From contig CM049414.1 of NCBI GenBank assembly GCA_026929865.2, positions 20,073,501 through 20,137,500 on the forward strand: 64,000 nt of DNA, read 5' to 3'. The first letter of the stretch is position 1. Each line of letters starts with the position of its first letter. Origin of the DNA: Hyperoplus lanceolatus (taxonomy: Eukaryota; Chordata; Actinopteri; Uranoscopiformes; Ammodytidae). Position numbers and translations under genes: made by a program. Of this stretch, positions 12,516 through 23,911 are shown one piece after another. Below the pieces are notes generated by a model, which made no database searches, was not told the origin of the DNA, and saw only the letters and a program-made list of their open reading frames with translations.

Positions 12516-15500
12516 CTAGACATCTGTAGGATCGATAATTCTCCCCATGAGCAGGATGAGACCCGTGAGACGGTCATAGATTATGAGCATGAACGGTCTG
12601 TCAAAGGTAATTCTCGGAGGAAAAGAGAAGTCCAGAGTGGTGTCGGGTCTCCCCCCCTCTTCTGACTTGGTCTCTTCCACCTCCAACATAACCTCATGAG
12701 GAGCCTGAGTGTAATGGCAGAGACACAGGAGCATGGAGAGAGCAACAGAGAATAAAGAGCGTAAATGTGCAATTTAAGATCACTTTTCCTCTAAATCAGG
12801 GAGAGGGTTGCAGAAAATAAAGAGCATAAATGTGCAATCTAAGCCTGGAGAAGGCGATTCCAGGGAATGCTTGTTGTCAAAATCACTTTTTGTCAAAATC
12901 ATGGAATATATCCTCACGATTCGCTATCTGTCCGTACTGTGTGCCCTGAAAAAAATCCAGTGTTAATATACACTGCCTAGGCTCTGTAAACTGGTATGTC
13001 AACAAAGGATGTGTAAACAAAGGGGGCCAACCCTACCTAACGACATGTCTGTTTACAGAGCCTAGGCTGTGTATTCACACTGCGCACACACAGTACTACC
13101 AGTAGCGGAGTGTGAGGAAACATTCACTGATTTTGACAAAAAGTTATTTTGACAACAAGCATTCTCCAGAATCGCTGACTCTACCTTTGAGGAGATTGGG
13201 GCGAGGAAAAGGTATAGCTCAGCAAGTCAACGAAAGTGATTTTCTTTCCTGGTGGTATTATATTAACCTTGATGAGTTTCAGCATCTTCTTCTGTGATAT
13301 TCCTGAGAAGTCGGCTGAGTCGGAGAAAAAGGAGGATACCCCTGAATTCCTCAGGAGGCTTTCTAAACTGTAGGATTTCCTCAGTAGAAACTTAGGGAAA
13401 CGTATTTCTGCCCGCCTGTGAAAATAAGAATCAATGTGTGAATGAATGGATTTGCTCTGGGTTGTCTTGTTACAGCATGTGAGGCCTGTACTGCAGGCTT
13501 TCATGCGCTGATGTGTACAGAGAGCGGTAATTACTGCTGACTTAGAATCTACTCAGCACCATTCATCATGCTAACAAACAACTGTAAGCAAGTGACTGCA
13601 GGGGACCAATGTGAGAGAGATCAATATGCAGTGCCCTCAGGGATAGGCAAAAACACATTATAGAGCAAATTCTGCACACAGACACAATGGTACACTGGAC
13701 ATGCTAAGCCTTGCGTCATGCACAAGCTTCACCACTCAACCCATATCACACACAGAAAATGAAAATGTAAAAGACCCCTGAAATCAAAAGTAGCTTTGCA
13801 TTGGTAAAGGGTCATTTCAGCCTAACTACGAACAAAAACAACAGCAGAAAAACAAACATATTTTCGGTAACACTTTACAATAAGGGTCACAAAAAGTCAG
13901 TTGTTACTGAGAAACAAATGAGGAAGGAATGGTGAGTTAATGAGTAGGTACTGAGAGTATGTTATTCAAGCACCATTGATTAGTTACTGTAAACAGACCA
14001 GGAGTTAATGTTTTAATGAAGCATTAGCTAATGATAGGTTAATGAGTAGGTACAGTTTCACTAACGGTACATGAATGGACATGTTAGCATTTGTTAATGA
14101 GTATGATGCATTACTTTACTTGAAGGTACACAAACTGCTTCAGTAATGGTATAGTCATGGTCAAGTAAGCATTCGTTAATGAGTATGATGCATTACTTTA
14201 TTTGAAGATACACAAACTGCTTCACAGTAATCATTAGTAAATGAGTAACATCTCATTAATGATCGATCCAGTATTTTAACTTATTATTCTTATGGAAAAT
14301 TCATGTGTCTTTCTTTAAAAGCTTCTAATTCATCCGACCCAGTGTCTCCAAATTATTTGTTCACACAAAATTCCTCAGATTTAGCCTCTTAATTTTCCTC
14401 TCAAAGTGCACCAGATTCATGCATTTCACAAAGGTAAAAAAAAATCTCCCAAGGTGGCCTACCCCCGGACCTCCCAAGGAGGGCCGGGATCTCGGGCTGG
14501 CTACTATTTTCACCCAGCTGCACATTGGAGGCACTAGCAGAAAAACACTGGGTGTGTGAATGACATTAATCAAAAGTCAATCATTTGGGCAGCGCTATCG
14601 TCAGAGAGGGGGCCCCTAATCATATTCCGCTTAGGGCCCCATCAGGGCTTGGGCCGGCTCTGTCCCTACCCCACGGGGTGTGCTATTATACAGTGTTTTG
14701 ATTTTCCACAAGGGGACACTATTGTGAAGTCCCGACTGAAAAAACTTTGAGAGGCCACACCCCGTACACCGTCAGTCAGATTCACTTGAAATTTCTCACA
14801 CAGGTGTACGTTAGGGTGCTCTGCAAAAAAGCCTCTGGGACCATATAAATCCGCCTGGGAATATTTTCTGCTAATTAGCATAAACAGAAAAACAGGGTTT
14901 TAACCACAACTTTCTCATTTGTAACTGTATTGGCACCACATTTCTCACGAAACCTCAGGGGACTATGACACTCTCAAAAATATTAGTAGGCTAGCTTGAA
15001 AAACATGGCCGCCTTTGACCAAAACGTTTACGCAGGGGCGGGCTTATCAGCAAATTGGACATAACTCATTGACCATAGGTCCTATCATCATAAAACTTGC
15101 TGGATATGTGAGAAAGACATGTGGTAGCATGACCCTGAATGCCTGTCGGGATTAACCTATAGGGGGCGCCACAAATGCGAAAACCATAATTCAAAAATGC
15201 AATGTTGGACAGCTGAAAGATTGAGTTGAAATTGCCTACACATGTACAGCTCATAGTGCTCTATAATAAAGCCTTTTGGACCATAGGGGTCAGCCATGAT
15301 TTTTTTTTTATTCCCTAATTTGCATGACCTGAAATACAGTCAAGTGACATCTACTTCGTGGATTTTCAACCTATCATCACCAAATTGTGTACGAACATAC
15401 ACATGTGTATAAAGTTTTAAACATGGCCGCCGTTAGCAAAAACGTCTTTGCGAGAGAGGCCCCTTGCTGCTGATTTAGCAATTTTCAATTGCCCACAACT

Positions 15501-17475
15501 TGGGACTCGAATTTGGTTCGTAGAAGCATTTCAGCCGGGCCGACGGTAAGGGCGCTGATGCGGGGCTAGCGGCAGGCGCCAGGGGGGGCCTGTACTTTTA
15601 AAATCTCTGTGGGATTTTCTAGTTTTCACTTTGCTGCTGACACTAAAGTTAATGCAAGAATTTAGGAGAAAAAAAATCAGGTGAAAGGGTATCATTCCTG
15701 ACATGGTTTGTTGCTTGCTCTTGTCAATCATTATGAATTCCCCACCTACCCCGGTTTCAGGTTGTTAAGCCAAAAGCTCATGCGGCTGTCGGAGAGGCAT
15801 TCCTCCAGGGGCTGCAGCTCGGCTTTAGGGAGCAGGAGCAGGGAGGCCAGGCGCTCTGTATGGACCAGCCGCACCACTGTGGCAGAGCAGTTGGTGTCAT
15901 ATAGCATCATCACCTCGGAGGAGTCGTCCCTGAACATCATGGCCACATCCACACTAGAAGTGGTATTCATATGGAAGCTCCTTGACACGGTGTGGCGTCG
16001 TTCAAATGGTTGACAACCTCATTGATAAAGGGAACAGGTCATGAAATTTAAAATAAATGGACAGATATAGAGGTTGAAAACTATAGCTGCATGATATCAG
16101 AAAACATGCAATATGCGATAACATTGTTGAATATTGCAATGGCGACCACTTGCTATAATTAAACAAATACTTAAATATAAAGTGTTAATGTCTTTCGGCT
16201 TTAAGTTCACTGCCAACAAAGATCCCAGACAGTAAGTAGATTATGCATATTATTATTGTGCAGCCCTATTGCATACCTACAAAAAAACGCCCGTTGTGTA
16301 AATTTATTACCACCAACTGTAACAACTAGGCATCTGCTCTTCATAAAGAACGATGACTGATGAAGCAGGTTCTCAATATGCTATGCAATGGGTGGTATTG
16401 AATTGACAACATGGGCACAACTTGGAAGTGTACTGACTTAACTTTTTTGCAGCAGCTGGCGCAATTCATTTTCATTTAAACATTTCATTGAAGATTTCCA
16501 TTGTTTTTGAATGTATTTTTCTGTAGTGCAAAGCAATGAATGGATACATCTGTCTGATTGTTCATACCCATTGTGTACAGGAATGCTACCCAACTGTGTT
16601 TTGTGAATATGGCTATGAATGTACAAAAGCTTCAACTTGTATCAACCATAAAACAAGTATCTACCTTTGAAGTATACATAATTGTTAAGTTCAAGTTTGT
16701 CAGAGGCTCGCAAGTCTTTCATCAACATCTCAACGCTGACGTTGAAGGCGGAGGGTCCGGTGTGCTGTGGCGTTGACAAAAAACTATCAAAGTCTAGTGA
16801 GGGTTTTCCGTCAATATGCAGGCTGTTGAACAATCTTAACTGACCCCCTGCATGAAACCCATCCTCAGTTCCAGGCCTTGCCTTTGACCCATCATCTAAA
16901 TCAGAACTTTGTCCAGCATTTGCACCGCCAATATCCACCCCTGCTGTGGCCCCAATCCCTGCTCTTGTTCGGGCTCCAGAATCAGACACAGCCCTTTCAA
17001 CCCCGCCTCTGGCCCCTCCCTCCTGGCTAGTGAGGCTGTGTTGTAGATCTGTGAGAGCAGATATGGTGGCGTCCACGCTCTGCTGGGTAGAGTTGGCTGC
17101 CAGTCCCAAGGCCTCCAGGGCTTGGCTGCGACCCCAGGACCCAGACACTCGGGACAGCAGGGCCAGAGCAGACGCCAGGCCCAAGGGCGAGAATAAGATG
17201 TTGTGCTGTTGCCACGGCTGCCGGATCCCGGGATGGGCAACGATGTTGGTGGCCAGGTCACGATAAGGCGCAAAGGCCAATGCTGTGTTTAGGGCGGATG
17301 TGTTGAGCTGCTGCTGCTGTTGATTGACCTCTTGTTCCCTTCGCAAAGGACCACTGAGGGGTTTCTCAGGCTTTGGTAGAATCAACCCATCTGCTGAGTA
17401 ATGCGTTAGCCATAGCACTGTCAGACATGTCAAACTATACATAACACACATCATCGACGCTCCTTCTCTAAACAT
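12516..17475 (-). CDS. Secreted clade A-like serpin with non-inhibitory hinge
   Basis: Four coding exons (16665-17475, 15750-16017, 13268-13415, 12516-12704) give 471 residues from the ATG at 17475; ATGs at 17454 or 17451 would also leave a signal peptide (MYSLTCLTVLWL core). The last three exon boundaries match serpina1 in phase. After the signal come a Gln-run (about QQQQQ), the helix A-D region (NILFSPLGLASALALL), then a Gly/Ala/Arg-rich insert of about 70 residues where helix E/F sequence should be. The shared core resumes at NNYVYFKG and continues to a normal C-terminus (DRPFMLII, LLMGRI). The hinge reads EETKSEEGGRPD rather than the alanine-rich inhibitory form, so protease trapping is unlikely. 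Carrier or angiotensinogen-like precursor roles are possible, but I see no angiotensin peptide. The paralogue is not assigned. Confidence 0.85.
12855..13165 (+). repeat. Dispersed intronic repeat, copy A
   Basis: Shares GTCAAAATC, a run around CTGTCCGTACTGTGTG, AAAAATCCAGTG and GCCTAGGCTCTG with copies at 36925-37110 and 50085-50645. Its two halves are partly inverted (the GCCTAGGCTCTGTAAAC-type block recurs as its complement near 13058). It sits in the last intron of the second serpin. The family is unknown to me. Confidence 0.65.
13864..14285. repeat. MITE-like repeat with GTTAATGAGTA motifs
   Basis: Begins CGGTAACACTTTACAATAAG, a terminal sequence I recognise from abundant fish inverted-repeat elements. 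It continues as degenerate direct repeats of GTTAATGAGTAxGTAC. The matching right terminus is not visible, so this copy is probably truncated. Confidence 0.55.
14440..15650. repeat. Composite interspersed repeat
   Basis: Contains AACATGGCCGCC twice, GGGGGCGCCACAAA and other phrases seen in a widespread percomorph repeat that also fills 46620-48800. No protein was recognised. It lies in intron 2 of the second serpin. Boundaries are approximate. Confidence 0.45.
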
Positions 17476-17595
17476 CCTGGCCTGGCCTGATTCAGAAAAG
17501 CTACAGGTTGATCTCACATGAGACACGCCAAACTCCAGCTTTAGGGAAGTGTTATTCCTGTGGATCAGTGCGGGGGTGGCATTTGGTGTTGAAAG

Positions 17596-17602
17596 TATAT
17601 AT
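17596..17602 (-). promoter_or_regulatory. Candidate TATA box of the second serpin
   Basis: ATATATA on the minus strand lies about 120 bp upstream of the ATG at 17475 and just inside the long TG tract. Two short upstream ATGs between it and 17475 each hit a stop within a few codons. Position is the only support. Confidence 0.35.
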
Positions 17603-17694
17603 CGATCTCTCGGGCTGAGCTTTTGACCTGTGGGTTGAGCTCCAAGCAAACAATGGCAGCGTGTTTAGTTTCTCAGAATTTCAGCAGCAAGGAA

Positions 17695-17828
<134 letters not shown>

Positions 17829-18754
17829 TCTGTGAGTGTATTTGATGGACATTCTGGTCAATATGGATTTTGAACAATTGTGCAACAGATGCATTCCTAA
17901 ATGTTGCTTTTTGCTGTATATATACTCATTGCTACACCCAAAAAAAATAACTCTATAACTGTGCCTGATATGTTTACAGCAGCCAGAAGTAAAGTATTCA
18001 CATGTCTTCTCCTATGTCTTGGAAATAAGAACTTAACTATATATATACAAGTATCGGCTTTATTACTTATTTCATAGCCCCAAAAATGTCATTCGAAAAC
18101 CCTGCATTGTTGATAAGCTTTATCTTTCGTACAGTGTCAGAGAGAAAAGGAAAAAGAAAAAACAATGAAGCAGTCAACATTCATAGTGATACAGTTAGAT
18201 GCAAAATGTCAAAGTACTAAACATTATCAGCCTTAACTCACTATGTCAATACAGCTTCTAATTAAACAGCAGGTCATATGGGATTCTCAGCAATCAACAG
18301 AAAACTGTAAAGGCACACTGTCCCGCGAGTCAGTTGCTGCCATGATGCTGCAATGCCACCATGTGGTTGAAAACGTCAACTGAAAATTGAAAATGCCTTC
18401 ACTAACCCTCTGAGCCAGAAAGACAAATCAGATAAATAGAGCTTTTTGGATGTGAATTCAGCTAAAACACCTTTAATAAAAGGTATTATAAACTGTGTGT
18501 TTTACCCCAGCAGCTGAAAATATTGTTTCATAATGGGGATAATGGCATAATGTGTTTACCTGAAGCTATAGCCTAAATGAGAAATTAATTTTGCTGGCAG
18601 CAAATGGCAAACATAATCATTAAATGATTGCCTTGAGGGACATTTTGTGACACAGATGAAGAGTGAACCCAGCCCTAAGTGCCCCTGTTTGGCTCATTAG
18701 TGGAAACTGGGCTAATAAGCATATCTTAATAAGAAGGGTGCACTGCGGGGGGAT

Positions 18755-21700
18755 TCAGAGGTTTATCTGAGAAAGGATGAAACAGCAGTATAGCAGAATC
18801 CACAGGAACGCGAGCATTTTCAGCTCTAATGGGGTAATGTCACAAGAGGCGGCTAAAGATTGAAGATTGAATCCTCCCTCTCTGTTGGAAAGGAGATAAA
18901 ACACAGGAGAGTTAGATTCAGACTAAAAAGATGGAAGTCATATTTATTGAGAAATAGTTATTTGTAATAGTAGTTTGAAGCAATAAGACCAATAAATAAG
19001 GCCGATAAAAATGCAATCAAAGGTGTGGAGGATATGTTGTTTTAAATGAAGGAGCTGGAATCATTATAAAGTTAACCAGAGACAAAGGTTCAAACCACCA
19101 GAGTTTTAGTGTTAGCATAAGCTTGCGCTGGTTAGCTACAGCTGAAAATCTGCAAGCATCAATCATCATGTCAGCTGAGGCCTGCATCTGCTAACTTATA
19201 AGTGCAATGGTAGTTAATATGGCACTACTATTAGCCTTATTAAGGGTGAAGTGCTAATAAAAAGGTCCATAGTATTTGCACAAATCAAAAATTACATGGC
19301 CTACCTGAATGACTGAGAGGTTACACAGCAGGCAGGGGTCCAACTTTTATCACCACCATGGACGCTAACACCTCCATTAGTGTCACTTTCATGGGTAGTG
19401 TTACCAGGATGGCCTATTGTTGTTGACTTCTTGTCAGTCAGTTTACGTCTCTCAATGTTTAGTTCCCCGTCTTTCTCCTCTGTTGTTATGACTGCCTCAA
19501 AATCCATAGATTTCTTGACCTCATCACTGTTTTCTTCTATGTTTTCATCGTCACAAAAAAAATCTTCCGTTTTGGAAGCATTTTCTTTGTTGTCATTTCC
19601 CCCTTCTGGGTTGATTCTAGTTGCACCGGCTCTTCTGACTTCTGACTCGTCAATTAATATTTTTTCCTTTGCTCCATCCTCAAAATCTTCTACATTCAAC
19701 GTTCTGTTCTGCACTATCTCAAATGCCGTCAGGTTTCTGTCCTTGTCTACTTCGTCTACCACTCTCTCCTCCCTCACTTGTCCATATACTTCAAAAGGCA
19801 CTCTCTCAGTCTCTATCTCATCCTCCTTCTTCCAGCTAGTCACTTCAAAGAGCTTTGTTGTCCTGGTCACATCTACTCGGGTCTCTGTAACATCATACAC
19901 ATGTGTCACCGATCTAGCATTTTCTGTCTTCTCTTTCTTCCTCCTTTCCTCACAACAGTCACCATCATCATTACCCTGTCCCCTAGCAACTCTCTCCTCT
20001 TCATCTCCCTCTCTGCGTCTGCTTTCTCTTTCTGGCTCTGTGTCAAACACAGCTCTATTGTTTGCTGTCCCTCTGAAGCTTCTATCATCTTTGTCCCAAT
20101 CAAACTTCCTTTGAACTTCTGACCGAGCCCTGACTTCCAAATCAACATTTTGTGCGAGCAAGCCTTCATGATGTTTATATCCACCACCGCTTAACATCTC
20201 ACATACTTCCAGATGTTTAGACTCTTCTGTCTGCTGTCCATTCAGGAACATTTCTTCCTCCGTTTCCTCTTCAACCCTAGGTACTTGATTTTTCGGCTGA
20301 TTATATGCTTGAAAGACCTCTTTATTCAGATCCAGGATGTAGCTATAGGCCTCTTCCTCATCTGAGTCCAGCGCTGACAAGCTGTAGATTCCTTCCTCGG
20401 AGCTCAAAGAAAAATTACTTTCATCACCTCTTGGCTTGCTGTAGCCCTGTTCCCCAGGTGCTTTCTCCATCCACGATCGGATCTCCTGGCTTACCATGCC
20501 TGCGTCCAGTGGACTGGGAGGCCGTAAAGCGCTTCGACACCTGCTGTTCCTTTTGTTGTTGAATTTTGAGGAGGCAGCAAAGCCCACAGGTTGATGGGTG
20601 ATGCTTTGGCTCTGACAGGGTGAAAATATGTCACCGCAGCTGCAGGGGAGGTCAGAAGTAAAAGCCCCACTTGTGGGAAGTGAGGTGGTGCGGGGGCTCT
20701 CTGATGGTCTTCTGGCCCACCGTTTCCACAGCAGCTGTTCACTGCTTTTCTCCACACCTTTGAGCAACGCTTGGGCTTTTGGTTCATAAGCGAGGGTCTC
20801 CCCGAGACTGACAGACTCAACTGATCCAAAATGTGGGATCCCAGGAACATCAATATCTGCCCTACATTTCTGTAATAAAAGATTTAAGAGGGAAAATTAC
20901 ATGATATCAAATAATGGTTAACTGGTCCACAGTGTTTGTGAATGGATTGTCTTTTGTGGGATAGTTTGATATTTGTAGAAAACTATTTTTTTCGCTTTAC
21001 CCCCTGAACGTTAGATAATAAAATTGATACCACTCCACACCATTAAAAATAGCTGGCGACCCGTTGGCTTAGCTTGGCATAAAGACTACTGGAAAACAGA
21101 GGAAACAGCTAGCCTGGCTATGTCCAAAGGTAACCAAGTTTGCCTACCAGCACTTACTGTCAAGAAAATACATTATATATCTCATCTATTTTCTCATTTG
21201 AGTCACTGAAAAAGTGTCAGAATATTCAAGCTGTACTAACCTCAACTATGTCTGAAGAAGGCCCCAGGAACATAGACACATAGGTGATGATGGACTTCTC
21301 GTCTGGTGAAGTGCACAACACATCTGCGGGAAACAGAATCGACAGTTTACATCAATAACAGGGTATACTGTTGCTAAGGAGACCATCTTTCTGTTGGAGG
21401 ACCATTTCAAGCCTTGCAGTAAGACTGAAGATATAATCATATTGGCACTTCACACATCAGTGACTTTTGCTTCTCAAGTCAACTTCTAAATTGGTCTGTA
21501 CTGGGACAAGTGCTTCTGGCATCATTCTTTGCTTGTGGTGGGCTTCTAGCACCTTACTTAGCATAGGTGCAGTGGTAGTACTATCACGATGAAGGTCCAG
21601 GAAATGTATTAGCTTTTACCTTCAGGCTCCAGCAGAGGTGGTATATCCAAACCGTGATGGGCTATCGTGAAAGCCGAGTAAATGTTTTCTCTTGGTTCTC

Positions 21701-23911
21701 TAGAAAGGCTCTCCCTCAGGTCAACCAAGGCAGGGTTTATGGACTTAATCACAGCTAGGAACGCCAGTCCACTCCTCCAGCTCCTCCCAAAGTCATGAAC
21801 CTCCACCCCAAACCTGCAGATAAGTACATAATAGAAAAATGGAACCTCAACACAGGCAGCCCACATATTTTGCTTCACTCTTTGCAGTTATATTGGTATA
21901 TATTTGGATTTGGGATGTTTTATCTTCGAAAATTACACAAAATATTTCGGACTCACTTTGACGTGCATCTTTGGACCCATTTCAGGAGAGTCTTAATTGC
22001 TTTCCCATGGTACTTTGGCTCCCGGGCAGCCTTTCTGCCTTTGCATGGCAGGGTGTTGCAGGAGTAGCTGCCAATGTCATTTTGCTGGGGTGTGAGGTCA
22101 CTGGAGGAGGGGTAACTTCCCGTTGAGATGGAAGAGAGGCTGGAAGACAAATGCCTCTGGAGACCTCCTGTAAACTCCTTTACCTGTAAAATAAATAGGT
22201 GAATCTAAAGTAACTGACAAGACAAACACCTGGGCAAAGATATGAAATAAAACACAGAGGCATTATAATGATGGATAGTATAGACATGCCTGTAAATACA
22301 GGATGATGTTCCAGACAAGGTTAAGGACAACTGAAGGAACGCCATCAGCTATTCCGGACGCATCGATGCCAAGCAGCTTCACCTGAGTGACAACGGGTAG
22401 AAGGCGTCACTTGAGATCTACTTTGTTATATGTTTGAATGTAAGTAGCAACATCATTGCATTTCACAGACACACTCACATGTCTATCATCCAGGGAAACC
22501 AGGGCCTTGGAAATGTTGTTCAGTCTGAAAATGCGGTGAGAAGATGCCCTAAATCTGTAAAGCTAATGAAAGACATTGCAGAAGTGACATTTCAGGGAAT
22601 AGTTCCACATTTTGGAAAGCACACTTGCTATCGTTTTGAGTAAGGTAAGAAGAATGACATCACTCAGGTACATAAAATATGAAGCTTCATCAGGTAAGCT
22701 TTGCCTAACGTACAGACAGGAATCGGGGATACAGCTTGTGTCTCTAGCTAACACAAAAAAGTTTCTTGTTTTGTGTTACCTTTTTCTTTGACAAGCTTAA
22801 AAGACATGATATGTCAAATTTTCTGACAAACTAGGTATATCTGTACTTTTGGGGAGTTTAAGAGGCTCTAGTAGGCAGACTTTTCCTTTGAAAAGTGCAT
22901 TAACCTCCTTAGCAAAGCTAACCAGCTGATGGCTGTAGCCTCATATTCGCTGTACAGACAGAAGAAACAGTATGTTTTGAATTTGTTTCATGGATCTTAT
23001 CGGGTCACAAATATGGTGCAAAGCTACTGAACTGAAATTTTCTGGAGATAATTTAAAAAACATTTTGTATTATATTTTTTCCATCTTGGTGACTTCATAT
23101 GGTTACTTTATAACTTGGCTCTTACTAGTTTGCACCCAGTCAGCTCCTCCAGTAAAGCCATCAGTATTCTGCCGTCCTGAATGTCTGTGAACAGGTTTAG
23201 CACTTCAAGTGGAGGATCAAGCTGGAGGAGAACAAGTCGTAAACCTTATTGCCGATTGCATTTGTGAGCATAAGTATAAATGTGGGTTGCTTGAAAACTG
23301 TATTGATTTGGGCCTTACTCTCAGCAGAAACACATTCATCCACCTGGTGAAGGTTCTCTTCTGCGCTGCCATTCTCTCATCTGAGGAATAAAAACACAGG
23401 GACTTGGCACAGAAAATACTGTAGTTTTCCAATTGAACACTATTACAATGTATTTCAAAATCTTGCTTATACACATCACATTGGAGATTGTTAAATATAT
23501 ACAAAATGCATTTGCTATGAGAAAATGTGCCTTTAAATTTACTATCTATCATATATTTTACATGCAACGTCACCCTAGAATGTTTTAGAAGAAAATCAAG
23601 TCAAAAAAACATGTATGATCGGGCAATCAGATACCACAATGCCAAAAAAAAACTACCAGGAAGATGACTAATACAAAAAAAATCCACTCAACAAGGAAAA
23701 GTTGTTTTGAAAAGTGTTCTTTTTTAAAAAGTACAGCAAGTTTTTCTTGTGTATGCAGTGATATAATTATTTTATCATCACACAGTGGGTCAGTATAAAC
23801 CACATACAGTAAGAAAGTACTTGTCACTTTACCTTGAGGCTGCTGTACATGTTGATCACTGGTCTCTTCCATTGATTTCTTCTGGGAATCTCCGTTGGCC
23901 TTGTCCTGCAT
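18755..23911 (-). CDS. clmn: Calmin (calponin-like transmembrane protein)
   Basis: Ten coding exons: 23833-23911, 23319-23380, 23126-23221, 22479-22562, 22290-22382, 21957-22183, 21620-21813, 21241-21323, 19305-20869 and 18755-18881. The sum is 870 codons and every junction keeps frame. Tandem calponin-homology domains bind actin: CH1 about residues 33-140 (QKRTFTRWMNVFLL, PPLEVLNLFTDIQDGRILMA, SSHRIFRLNNISKAL) and CH2 about 195-305 (FGRSWRSGLAFLAVIKSINP). The 1565-bp exon encodes a long acidic, disordered region. A separate 127-bp last exon gives a hydrophobic tail (MLAFLWILLYCCFIL, residues 850-864) followed by QINL, as expected for this tail-anchored family. One intron (22184-22289) begins with GC. 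The extreme N-terminus (MQDKANGD) differs from what I recall of mammals, so the start is less sure. 869 residues against about 1000 in human. Confidence 0.93.
20950..21225 (+). repeat. Common percomorph interspersed repeat (TTAGCTTGGCATAAAGACT type)
   Basis: Carries GTTGGCTTAGCTTGGCATAA, GGAAACAGCTAGCCTGGCTA and TGTCCAAAGGTAAC, phrases of a very abundant percomorph repeat. It occupies a clmn intron. A related, more diverged copy lies at 22590-22985. Confidence 0.6.
22590..22985 (+). repeat. Diverged copy of the same interspersed repeat
   Basis: Starts CAGGGAATAGTTCCACATTT. It includes AAATATGAAGCTTCATCAG and later CCAGCTGATGGCTGTAGCC, all diverged forms of the family at 20950-21225. It ends close to clmn coding sequence on both sides without touching an exon. 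Confidence 0.5.

Noticed and set aside
12516-17475. Possible angiotensinogen
   Set aside because: The mature N-terminus has no angiotensin-like peptide, although the non-inhibitory hinge would fit; left unassigned.
18868-18881. Alternative acceptor CTTTAG for the last clmn exon
   Set aside because: It gives the wrong phase. The CCAACAG acceptor at 18882-18883 has a better pyrimidine tract and restores the frame into the membrane anchor.
19380-20114. 244-codon plus-strand open frame rich in Ser, Leu and Phe
   Set aside because: It lies exactly antisense to the acidic exon of clmn, whose frame, phases and C-terminal anchor all fit. Acidic codons read backwards give long Ser/Leu frames.
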